Position numbers and translations under genes: made by a program. Positions 27,629 to 35,174 of a DNA stretch of 64,000 nt are shown in pieces; positions within the stretch are counted from its first letter, which is position 1, and every line of letters starts with the position of its first letter. Under the pieces are notes generated by a model. It saw only the letters and a list, made by a program, of their open reading frames with translations, was not told the DNA's origin and searched no databases. The DNA is from Epilithonimonas bovis DSM 19482 (GTDB lineage: Bacteria; Bacteroidota; Bacteroidia; Flavobacteriales; Weeksellaceae), in the NCBI RefSeq assembly GCF_900108115.1, contig NZ_FTPU01000002.1, positions 98,679-162,678 of the forward strand, written 5' to 3'.

Positions 27629-28588
27629 TTGGATCCAAAAGAAATAATGGCCAATGCCAGGCTTGCGATTGATACAGAAATTAATGAACTTACCAATTTG
27701 CGAAACCGTCTTAGCGACGCATTTATAAAAAGCGTTTTAACCATCAATGAATCCAAGGGTAAACTGATCGTTGTGGGCATTGGAAAATCGGCACACGTGG
27801 CTAACAAAATAGTCGCCACGCTCAACTCAACTGGTACGCCATCGCAGTTTTTGCACGCTGCAGAAGCGATCCACGGCGATCTGGGTGTTGTTCAAAAGCA
27901 GGATGTTGTGCTATGTATCTCCTATTCCGGGAACTCGCCGGAGATTGTTAACCTCCTCCCATTCCTCAAAGAGTATTCTGCTGCTCTGATTGGGATGACG
28001 GGCAATCCGGAAAGTAAATTGGGCAAAGCCGCAGACATCGTCCTCAATACCCATGTAGACAAAGAAGCCTGCCCCAACAAACTGGCACCAACCAGTTCTA
28101 CTACCGTACAAATGGCTTTGGGAGACGCTCTGGCTGTATGTCTGATGGAACTGAAGGATTTTAAAGATACCGATTTTGCAAAGTTCCATCCGGGAGGAAT
28201 TCTTGGGAAAAACCTGACTGCAAAAGTGGAGCAATTTGTATCTCAAAACAAACCTGAGGTTTCTCCGGAATCCGGGATAAAAGACGTGATCATCTCTGTC
28301 AGCGCCTCCAAGCATGGTATTACTGTTGTTATAGAAAAAGAAGAGATTGTGGGAGTCATTACCGATGGAGACATCCGCCGGATGCTAATGAATCAGGATG
28401 ATATCAAAAATGTAAAAGCTGCGGACATCATCAGTAGAAACCCCAAAACGATTGATAAAAACAAATTGGCTAAAGAAGCCATGCAGATGCTAAAACAGTA
28501 TAATATTGGCCAGCTAATCGTCACAGACGAAGGCCAATATTATGGCATTATCGATATCCACACCCTGTTGGATGAAGGGATTAATTAA
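27629..28588 (+). CDS. kdsD: D-arabinose-5-phosphate isomerase (KpsF/GutQ/KdsD family)
   Basis: A 319-residue enzyme that interconverts ribulose 5-phosphate and arabinose 5-phosphate, the first step to the lipopolysaccharide sugar KDO. A SIS domain (residues ~35-170) carries GIGKSAHVANKIVATLNSTG and CISYSGNSPEI, followed by two CBS domains from about residue 205 (GVITDGDIRRML, YYGIIDIHTLLDEG). I prefer the TTG start at 27629 because the resulting N-terminus (MDPKEI...) aligns with the usual family start. An ATG 6 codons later is the alternative. It overlaps the convergent next gene by 8 bases. Confidence 0.92.
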   Translation: MDPKEIMANARLAIDTEINELTNLRNRLSDAFIKSVLTINESKGKLIVVGIGKSAHVANKIVATLNSTGTPSQFLHAAEAIHGDLGVVQKQDVVLCISYSGNSPEIVNLLPFLKEYSAALIGMTGNPESKLGKAADIVLNTHVDKEACPNKLAPTSSTTVQMALGDALAVCLMELKDFKDTDFAKFHPGGILGKNLTAKVEQFVSQNKPEVSPESGIKDVIISVSASKHGITVVIEKEEIVGVITDGDIRRMLMNQDDIKNVKAADIISRNPKTIDKNKLAKEAMQMLKQYNIGQLIVTDEGQYYGIIDIHTLLDEGIN

Positions 28589-29429
28589 CATTCCTAATCC
28601 TGAAAAGCTTTGTAATATCTCCAGTGGTTTTTGCAACAATACCTGCTCCTGAACCATAAACGGGCGTAGCGGTACCGGGCTTTGATATACTGATTTTTAA
28701 CTGGTCATCTTTTGCAAAACTCAGTATCGTTCTTGGTATAATTAATGTTTGCGACTGAGCTGTAGAACCATTATCAAAAGGCATTGCAGTTCCCGAAACA
28801 GGTATCCAAGTGACACCGCTATCTTTGGACTGCAGCAAACTTATAGTGACATACGAATAATTGGAATTATTCTCCGTTACGCTTCTTTTTGGGGTAAAAC
28901 TAAAATTGGCTAAAACTCTGTAATAACCCGTGGTTTTTACTTTAAAAGTTTGATTGTTTGCCATCAATTCTATATCATTAGGATCATCAATAAGTACTTC
29001 ATCAGAAGACCAGATAACAGGCACTTCGTAAGTTTCGCTACTGTTAATGCTGGAAACCTGCACATCCGTCAGTACCTGATTAGCAACAGACCTTAAGACA
29101 TATTGATTAGATGATTCCAGAATACTGACTTCAGCATCAGATGTAAATTTTTGCCAAACCGAATTCTGCCGAAAATACAATGAGTTGGCGGCAACAGCAT
29201 TGGATCCTGTGCCAGCAGCAGCAAGATTAAAAACCAGGAGGCCGTTGGCAGGATTTAGAATGCTCGTATTATCATTAATACCTGTAAGGTTTAGCCTTGG
29301 CAATAAAAAGCCCTTATTAGTAGAGGTCATATCCAATAAAGCGGAAGAATTGGGAGATGACGTGCCTATGCCAACCTGAGAATATGCGGATGCAAAAAAC
29401 AAACACGTGAAAATATGTAGCAGTCTCAT
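28581..29429 (-). CDS. secreted surface protein of flavobacterial type, function unknown
   Basis: A 282-residue protein with a short signal peptide (MRLLHIFTCLFFASAYSQ) followed by VGIGTSSPNSSALLDMTSTNKG, an N-terminal motif common in uncharacterised flavobacterial surface proteins. The rest is beta-rich, with a C-terminal domain holding LLQSKDSGVTWIPVSG and ending LFRIRNVN. That domain resembles the product of the neighbouring disrupted gene (ILQRSTDNGGTWSQVA...LLRFQKLN), so the two are likely tandem paralogues. No enzyme motif is visible. Outer surface or extracellular location is inferred from the signal and composition. Confidence 0.7.
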   Translation of the reverse strand: MRLLHIFTCLFFASAYSQVGIGTSSPNSSALLDMTSTNKGFLLPRLNLTGINDNTSILNPANGLLVFNLAAAGTGSNAVAANSLYFRQNSVWQKFTSDAEVSILESSNQYVLRSVANQVLTDVQVSSINSSETYEVPVIWSSDEVLIDDPNDIELMANNQTFKVKTTGYYRVLANFSFTPKRSVTENNSNYSYVTISLLQSKDSGVTWIPVSGTAMPFDNGSTAQSQTLIIPRTILSFAKDDQLKISISKPGTATPVYGSGAGIVAKTTGDITKLFRIRNVN

Positions 29430-29453
29430 ATTAAATACAAATAAAATATTAAA

Positions 29454-29842
29454 TCAATTAAGTTTTTGAAATCTCAAAAGCCTGGAGTATGACAGCCCTG
29501 TCCCTGCCTCTATATAAAGCAGGCTTTTAGCACCATGATTGGTCGCAGAACCTTTTCCCACAACAGCCCTTATCAGATCATTTTCATTAAGACTGATAAC
29601 AAACGGCGCAACAATAACAGATCTGTTTCTATCGCCTGTTCCCACGCCCCAAACCGTACTTGATTTTGCAACCTGACTCCATGTACCGCCATTATCCGTA
29701 GATCTTTGCAGGATAAAATCCAGAGCTGCAGTACAGGTGGACTCCGTCTGATAAGTTGTGCAATTGGTCTCTACCCATGGATTATAACCTACATAGCCGG
29801 TAATTTCGTAAGTCCCTGTCGAGAGTATTTTAAAATTATTAT
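29454..29842 (-). pseudogene. 3' remnant of a paralogous surface-protein gene, cut by the IS982 element
   Basis: About 130 native C-terminal residues remain, beginning near NNNFKILSTGTYEITG and ending RLLRFQKLN. They resemble the C-terminal domain of the neighbouring surface protein. The 5' part is replaced by the insertion element. The frame runs on into the element and finds an ATG at 29915, so a chimeric product with about 22 element-encoded residues is possible but would lack a signal peptide. The N-terminal half is not found on the other side of the element, so it is lost, not merely separated. Confidence 0.75.
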
Positions 29843-30822
29843 TAACCCGTAGTGCATTATAAAAAAGGTTGCTCAAGTGACTAAAAATTAGTATATTGTA
29901 TTGACTACCAATCAAATACGATTATGAGCAACCTTGAAGCGAGTTACAATTTAATTCTAGATAATTTAAGAGAAATATCAGAAATTGAAAATTTTTATTT
30001 TAAACCAATAAAACCAAAACTGTCTGATATAGAGTTAATTAGTTTGATCATTCTGGCTGAATTTAAGTCCATTGATTCCGAACATCAACTTTTTAGAGAT
30101 ATAAAGGGTTTTGAAATTGAACCAAAAATTGATAGAAGTGTTTATAACAGAAGAAAGCGAAAACTATTTCCTTTTATCGAAGAAATAAGAATGAAAATGG
30201 TGGATAAATTGAATGAATCTGAAAATTACTTTGTAGTAGACAGCATGCCTTTGGAAATATGTAAACTATCTCGTTCCTCCAGAAGCAGGATTTGCAAAGA
30301 TGTAGATTATGCTTATCCCAACAAAAGATTTTGTGCTTCGCAGAATCTCCATTTTTATGGATATAAACTACATGCTGTCTGTTCAATTTCTGGGGTTTTT
30401 CAGAGTTTTGATATTTCTCCTGCATCCGTTCACGACATCCACTACTTGCAAGATATAAAACTCCAAATATCTGACTGTGTGTTGCTTGGGGACAAAGGCT
30501 ATTTATCCCAAACCATCCAGTTAGACTTATTCAATGAGGTAAATATAGAGTTGGAAACCCCTAAAAGGAAAAATCAAAAAGACTACAAACCACAGTTCTA
30601 TCAGTTCAAAAAATATCGCAAGAGAATAGAAACATTATTTTCTCAACTTTGTGACCAATTTATGATTAGAAGAAACTACGCCAAAACTTTTGAAGGTTTT
30701 AAAACAAGAATTTTGGCTAAAATTACAACCCTTACAACTATTCAGTTTTTGAATAGATTTATTTTTGATAGAAATATAAACAACCTAAAAATAAATCTCG
30801 TTTGATAATGCACTACGAGTTA
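29843..30822 (+). mobile_element. IS982-family insertion sequence
   Basis: The element is about 980 bases with one transposase gene and terminal inverted repeats. The left end reads TAACCCGTAGTGCATTAT and the inverted right end TAACTCGTAGTGCATTAT, 18 bases with one mismatch; the innermost 12 are identical. The outermost TAAC may or may not belong to it. No target-site duplication is seen. The gene to the left has lost its 5' part, and the flank to the right holds an unrelated gene end, so a deletion next to the element is likely. Confidence 0.85.
29924..30805 (+). CDS. IS982-family transposase, apparently intact
   Basis: A 293-residue DDE transposase. The catalytic residues can be placed at Asp106 (NYFVVDSMPLEIC), Asp190 (CVLLGDKGYLS) and Glu236 (KRIETLFSQLCDQF), with the family's conserved YGYKLHAVCSISG segment between the first two. 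No frameshift or internal stop is present, and the frame fills nearly the whole element between its terminal repeats. It should catalyse excision and insertion of this IS. Activity is inferred from intactness only. Confidence 0.93.
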   Translation: MSNLEASYNLILDNLREISEIENFYFKPIKPKLSDIELISLIILAEFKSIDSEHQLFRDIKGFEIEPKIDRSVYNRRKRKLFPFIEEIRMKMVDKLNESENYFVVDSMPLEICKLSRSSRSRICKDVDYAYPNKRFCASQNLHFYGYKLHAVCSISGVFQSFDISPASVHDIHYLQDIKLQISDCVLLGDKGYLSQTIQLDLFNEVNIELETPKRKNQKDYKPQFYQFKKYRKRIETLFSQLCDQFMIRRNYAKTFEGFKTRILAKITTLTTIQFLNRFIFDRNINNLKINLV

Positions 30823-30828
30823 GATATA

Positions 30829-31027
30829 TTTGTTTGTACACCATTTTATAATCGCCCTCAAACAAATAGAAAGAAGCTTCTATTGTTCCCCTTTTTTAAT
30901 ATCTCGATTGCTACTGCAATGGAAAACAATTACCACGATAGCTATTGCACTGAAGAAAGGGGAAAACAAAATCAGGATTGTTTTTGAAGGTGATGGTGTT
31001 AATTTGAAGTCATTTTCATTGAAATAA
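30829..31027 (+). pseudogene. C-terminal remnant of a carbohydrate-binding-module (CBM6-like) protein
   Basis: An open frame without a credible start reads, from about 30911, QWKTITTIAIAL, KKGENKIRIVFEGDG and VNLKSFSLK before a stop at 31025. This resembles the last strands of family 6 carbohydrate-binding modules, where a Trp, a LxxGxNxI strand and a final GxN strand line up. The upstream part of the gene is missing, apparently removed together with the 5' part of the surface-protein gene on the other side of the IS982 element. The left boundary is approximate. The remaining 136 bases to mutS2 hold only its promoter. Confidence 0.45.
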
Positions 31028-31151
31028 GGATAAATTTGAAATAAAAAGCGACTATTAACGCTACAGCAATTGATTTTTAGCGACAAAAAATCCCAAAATA
31101 TTTTGAATCAGTCAGGGCTGGACTGCACTTAGATTTCAATTTTCAAATTTG

Positions 31152-31159
31152 TAAATTTG
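31152..31159 (+). promoter_or_regulatory. -7 promoter box (TAAATTTG) directly before mutS2
   Basis: TAAATTTGC ends 4 bases before the GTG start codon. The transcript would begin at or very near the start codon. Confidence 0.5.
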
Positions 31160-31163
31160 CAGG

Positions 31164-33305
31164 GTGAAAATTAATCAGACCGATCTTAACGAACTCGAAT
31201 TTCCGGAACTGCTTGCGGAGATTGTACCTTTTGCTTACGCCCCAAAAACTGCCGACCGAATTATGAACCTGCTTCCCATGCCCATTGATGAGGCAGAGGC
31301 AGCACTGAAAAAAACCTCCGAATTCCTGACCAGTTTTGAAAGCGATAATGCGATCCCCTTTGACGAATATGAGGATATAGAAGAAGAACTCCGGCTGATG
31401 CATATCGAGAATTACCGCCTGGAGAATAAATCATTTATTAAAATCAAACAGATTACCGAGCAGATCGGTAAACTTCAGCGATTTTTCCCTCAGTTTGCAG
31501 AAGCATTCCCTAGTCTTTTGGAGGAAGTGCAGGATCTGGAATTCAGGAAAGAGATCATCGATAAGGTAGACAAGGTCTTTAACCGCTTTGGGGAAGTTAA
31601 AAGCGAAGCTTCTGCAACGCTGAAAACACTTAGGACCGAGATCCAGTACGCCCGAAAAGCCATTGATGAAAACTTTAACAGATCGCTGTCTTCCAATTCT
31701 GATTTTCTGGAGGATATCAGGGAAAGTATTATTGATGACCAGCGCGTACTGGCCGTTAAATCAGGATTTAAGAAGCGGGTTGCAGGCAGGGTTCTGGGAA
31801 TTTCAAAAACCGGATCCATCACCTATATACAGCCTGAGAGCGTGGTAAAACATTACTTTAAGCTCAGGGAAAATCAGGAAGAAGAGAAAAAAGAAATCGA
31901 CAAGATACTGCGGGCATTGACCTCGGAATTAGCCGAATACAAACCACAGCTCAGCGATTACCAGGCCTATATATTTGATCTGGATATGATCCGCGCCAAG
32001 GCAAAATTTGCAGAGAGAGTCAATGGTATTTTACCAAAAATCAACCGTCACCAGACGCTCCGCCTAAAAGAAGCCTACCATCCGTTGCTGTGGATCCGCA
32101 ACAAAAACGAAAACAAGGCCATTTATTCGCAGTCTTTAACTTTAACCGAGCATAACCGCATCATCTGCATCTCCGGCCCCAACGCCGGCGGTAAGTCGAT
32201 CACGCTCAAAACCGTAGGCCTATTACAACTGATGATCCAGAGCGGAATCCTGGTGCCTGTGCATCCCAAATCAGAAATGTTTTTCTTTGATAAAATCATG
32301 ACCGATATTGGCGATAACCAATCGATAGAAAACCATCTCTCCACCTACTCTTCCCGACTAAAGAAAATGTCCGGAATGATCCGCGAGGCTGATAACAAAA
32401 CACTTTTGCTGATTGACGAATTCGGGACCGGGTCTGATCCGGAACTGGGTGGCGCACTGGCAGAAAGTTTTATGGAGTATTTCTACGACAAAAAGAGCTT
32501 TGGCATTATTACCACCCATTATACCAATATCAAACTGGTTGTGGAACAGCTGCCGGCCGCTACCAATGCGGCCATGCTTTTTGATGAGCATTCGCTGGAG
32601 CCGCTCTACAAACTGGAGATTGGCCAGGCCGGCAGTTCTTTCACCTTTGAAGTGGCAGAGAAAAACAAGATTCCTGCATTTATCATAAAAAATGCCCGAA
32701 AAAAGGTGGAACATGACATCGTAAATCTCGATAAAACCATTGTAAAACTACAGCAGGAGAAATTTGAAGTCGAGAAACTGAAAACCAACCTTGCAGAGAC
32801 GCGCGACTCTGTAGAAGATAAGCGTGACAACCTGCAGAAACTGAATGAGCAGTTACAGCAAAAGCTTTTTAGTTTCCAGAAGCTTTACGAAGATGAACAC
32901 CGTAAACTGCAGTTTGGAAACAAGATCGAAAACTTTATCGACAGCTATGTGAAAGGCAAATCCCGCAAGGATGTGGTGAAAGATTTTGTGAAAATACTGG
33001 AGCAGGAAAAATTCCGTAAGCTGGGGGCCGACAAAGATGAAAGCAAACGGCTGCAGATCGTAAAACGCAAAATTACGCAACAGCTTAAAAAAGAAGATAT
33101 CCAGGAAAAGATCGCAGAAACACACGAAAAACTGGAAGAAAAACGACAGGCCGAACGGGCTGTCTGGATGAAAGAAGGACAACGCGTACGTATTGCCGGC
33201 AGTACCAGCGTGGGAACTATTGAGAAAATCTCCAGGAATAAAGTGATTGTCAACTACGGAACTTTCAAAACAACCATCAGCCCTGATCAACTTGAAAGAA
33301 TATAA
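31164..33305 (+). CDS. mutS2: MutS2-type DNA-binding ATPase without Smr domain
   Basis: A 713-residue protein starting with GTG. The N-terminal LEFPELLAEIVPFAYAPKTADRI is typical of MutS2, followed by a lever/clamp helical region. The ATPase has Walker A GPNAGGKSITLKT (about residue 338), Walker B TLLLIDEFGTGSDP and the dimer-interface TTHYTNIK. A long coiled coil (residues ~520-600) follows. The C-terminus ends in a small beta domain (GQRVRIAGSTSVGTIEKI, KOW-like), and the Smr nuclease domain of classical MutS2 is missing. It belongs to the MutS2 branch, linked to anti-recombination or ribosome-collision rescue, rather than mismatch recognition. Confidence 0.9.
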   Translation: MKINQTDLNELEFPELLAEIVPFAYAPKTADRIMNLLPMPIDEAEAALKKTSEFLTSFESDNAIPFDEYEDIEEELRLMHIENYRLENKSFIKIKQITEQIGKLQRFFPQFAEAFPSLLEEVQDLEFRKEIIDKVDKVFNRFGEVKSEASATLKTLRTEIQYARKAIDENFNRSLSSNSDFLEDIRESIIDDQRVLAVKSGFKKRVAGRVLGISKTGSITYIQPESVVKHYFKLRENQEEEKKEIDKILRALTSELAEYKPQLSDYQAYIFDLDMIRAKAKFAERVNGILPKINRHQTLRLKEAYHPLLWIRNKNENKAIYSQSLTLTEHNRIICISGPNAGGKSITLKTVGLLQLMIQSGILVPVHPKSEMFFFDKIMTDIGDNQSIENHLSTYSSRLKKMSGMIREADNKTLLLIDEFGTGSDPELGGALAESFMEYFYDKKSFGIITTHYTNIKLVVEQLPAATNAAMLFDEHSLEPLYKLEIGQAGSSFTFEVAEKNKIPAFIIKNARKKVEHDIVNLDKTIVKLQQEKFEVEKLKTNLAETRDSVEDKRDNLQKLNEQLQQKLFSFQKLYEDEHRKLQFGNKIENFIDSYVKGKSRKDVVKDFVKILEQEKFRKLGADKDESKRLQIVKRKITQQLKKEDIQEKIAETHEKLEEKRQAERAVWMKEGQRVRIAGSTSVGTIEKISRNKVIVNYGTFKTTISPDQLERI

Positions 33306-33377
33306 CGTTAACCTTTGATCCTTAGGCGTTATACAGGCAGTTGTTCTCAAAGGATGACTGATACTTCTAAAAAACAA

Positions 33378-33401
33378 AAGACCAGTTGATTAACTGGTCT
33401 T
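33378..33401. terminator. intrinsic terminator
   Basis: AAGACCAGTT and AACTGGTCTT form a perfect stem with a 4-base loop between the convergent mutS2 and lipoprotein genes. Confidence 0.75.
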
Positions 33402-33419
33402 GCACAAACATTGAGCCCT

Positions 33420-33728
33420 TTACCTGACCTCTTTGACCCTGATCATCCCTTTGTTCTCGTGGAACATCATACACATAATTTTGCCGTCTCTTTCTGCGCA
33501 GGTTTTGGTGTAATCAAAAATGAGCGATACTTTTTCGCCTTCTTTCTTAGACTCAACCACGTCAGCATTGCAGATCAGATAATCTTCGTTGCTGCCTGTA
33601 CGGAGATAAGTCCCGGTGCAATCTCTTACAATAGTCCCCGTATTAAGACGGTCGTGGACGGTTGCACAGGACAATAATCCTATAGAGAACAGCCCTAGTG
33701 ATAAAATGGATGATACTTTTTTTCTCAT
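33420..33728 (-). CDS. small lipoprotein, function unknown
   Basis: A 102-residue protein with a lipoprotein signal: MRKKVSSILSLGLFSIGLLSC, lipobox LLSC with Cys21. The mature 82 residues contain three further cysteines (RDCTGTYL, LICNADVV, KTCAERDGKIMC), which could form disulfides in the periplasm. No family was recognised. It lies 57 bases before the sugar permease gene's stop, on the same strand and downstream of that gene. Confidence 0.72.
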   Translation of the reverse strand: MRKKVSSILSLGLFSIGLLSCATVHDRLNTGTIVRDCTGTYLRTGSNEDYLICNADVVESKKEGEKVSLIFDYTKTCAERDGKIMCMMFHENKGMIRVKEVR

Positions 33729-33784
33729 ATTATTAATTTTATTTTGAAGGTGGATAATCTTTGATTTTATTATTCAGTGAAATT

Positions 33785-35050
33785 TTATTTCCCCAATTTA
33801 CAACCCTTTATCGAATAAAAAAGAATAAAAAGATAGCAGGCAACCATAATCCCCGAAAATACGAACTGAAAGTTTTCTGCAGTCTTCAGAGCTGCAAATA
33901 ATTTCGGAACAACTGCCCCACCGGCAATCCCCATAATCAACAGCGCAGATCCTTTTTCTGTAAATTTCCCCAATCCCGATATTGCTAATGGCCATATCGC
34001 AGGCCACATCAAAGCATTGGCTAATCCCAATAAGGCTACGAAGAAAACAGACGTCATCCCGTGTGTTGCAAAAGCGCCGCCGGCAAATATAATCCCCAGA
34101 ATTGCAGAAACTTTAAGCGCAAACTGCTGCGAGAAATATTTTGGAATCCCAACAATCCCTATTAAGTAACCGATCAGCATAAACGCTAATGTTAATGAAG
34201 TATATAATGCAGATTTTGCCGGTGGAATCCCAAAACTTTGTGCATAAATCCCGATGACATCCCCAGCCATTACTTCCGCACCCACATATAGAAATAAGCA
34301 GAGTACACCTAAAACCAAATGCGGAAATTGCAGTACCGAAGTTTTGGCGATTGCTGATGCCTGATCTCCCAAAGGTTCTGCATTGGCAGAAGCGGAATCA
34401 ATCTCAGGCAGAGCCGATCTCGAAATCCAAAATGAAAGGCCAATCAGTATTATTGCCATAATCCGGTAAGGCCACAAAATCCTGGAAGCAAACTGATTCA
34501 AGATATTCTCTTTTTCTGCCGGAAGTGATTTTGCTAAAGCCGCCGGAAGATCATCCAAACCGTGAAAAACCAAAGCTGAGAAAATAAATGGCGCCAGAAT
34601 CCCCGCCAATTTATTACAGATCCCCATAAAGCTGATGCGTTTTGCGGCCGATTCTATCGGCCCCAGAATGCTGATATAGGGATTGGATGCCGTTTGCAAT
34701 AAAGATAATCCGGAGCCAATTACAAAAAGCCCGGCTAAAGCCGGCACATAAAATCTTTTTGTAGAAAATTCGCCAAAAGCCAAAGTGCCTGCAGCCATCA
34801 CCAATAACCCTATAGCCATTCCTTTTTTCATTCCCGTTTTCTCCAGAATATACGAGGATGGAATTGCTAAAAAGAAATAAGAAATATAGAAAGCGAAAGT
34901 TACCCAAAAGGCTTTGGAGTCTGTATCCAGATCAAAAGCAAACTTCACAAACGTAATTAATGGACCATTAAGCCAGGTGACAAATCCAAAAATAAAAAAT
35001 AGAATCCCAATAATCACCATCGACTGGTTCACCGAACTTTTCCCTGCCAT
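33785..35050 (-). CDS. sugar permease of the FucP/GluP major-facilitator group
   Basis: A 421-residue membrane protein with twelve predicted helices. It starts MAGKSSVNQSMVIIGILFFIFGFVTWLNGPL, and the GLSLLQTASNPYISILG segment in helix 5 is highly characteristic of L-fucose/glucose-galactose H+ symporters. The family imports monosaccharides across the inner membrane. No sugar-utilisation genes are adjacent. The specific sugar cannot be told; glucose, galactose or fucose are the likely candidates. Confidence 0.9.
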   Translation of the reverse strand: MAGKSSVNQSMVIIGILFFIFGFVTWLNGPLITFVKFAFDLDTDSKAFWVTFAFYISYFFLAIPSSYILEKTGMKKGMAIGLLVMAAGTLAFGEFSTKRFYVPALAGLFVIGSGLSLLQTASNPYISILGPIESAAKRISFMGICNKLAGILAPFIFSALVFHGLDDLPAALAKSLPAEKENILNQFASRILWPYRIMAIILIGLSFWISRSALPEIDSASANAEPLGDQASAIAKTSVLQFPHLVLGVLCLFLYVGAEVMAGDVIGIYAQSFGIPPAKSALYTSLTLAFMLIGYLIGIVGIPKYFSQQFALKVSAILGIIFAGGAFATHGMTSVFFVALLGLANALMWPAIWPLAISGLGKFTEKGSALLIMGIAGGAVVPKLFAALKTAENFQFVFSGIMVACYLFILFYSIKGCKLGK

Positions 35051-35116
35051 ATTTTAAATTTTACAAAATATTTTTAACAATAATAGGAAAATCATGGGAT
35101 AAAATAACTTTTTTAA

Positions 35117-35151
35117 ACAAAAAACCTCATAGGTCCCGGAAACCTATGAGG
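35117..35151 (-). terminator. intrinsic terminator after carB
   Basis: The arms CCTCATAGGT and ACCTATGAGG (35125-35151) pair, and on the minus strand a T run follows. It ends the carB transcript. Confidence 0.85.
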
Positions 35152-35174
35152 CTTAAGTAAAATATTTATAGTAT

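Noticed and set aside
29454..29915. A 153-codon minus-strand frame taken as a complete gene.
   Set aside because: Its first about 22 codons lie inside the IS982 left end, there is no signal peptide, and the paralogue next to it is much longer. It is a remnant.
30823..30897. A minus-strand frame right of the IS982 element reads GTIEASFYLFEGDYK... and could be joined in frame to the surface-protein remnant on the left.
   Set aside because: An in-frame stop follows after about 30 codons, the sequence shows no similarity to the paralogue's N-terminal half, and the plus strand there reads a convincing CBM6-like end. The joining is probably chance.
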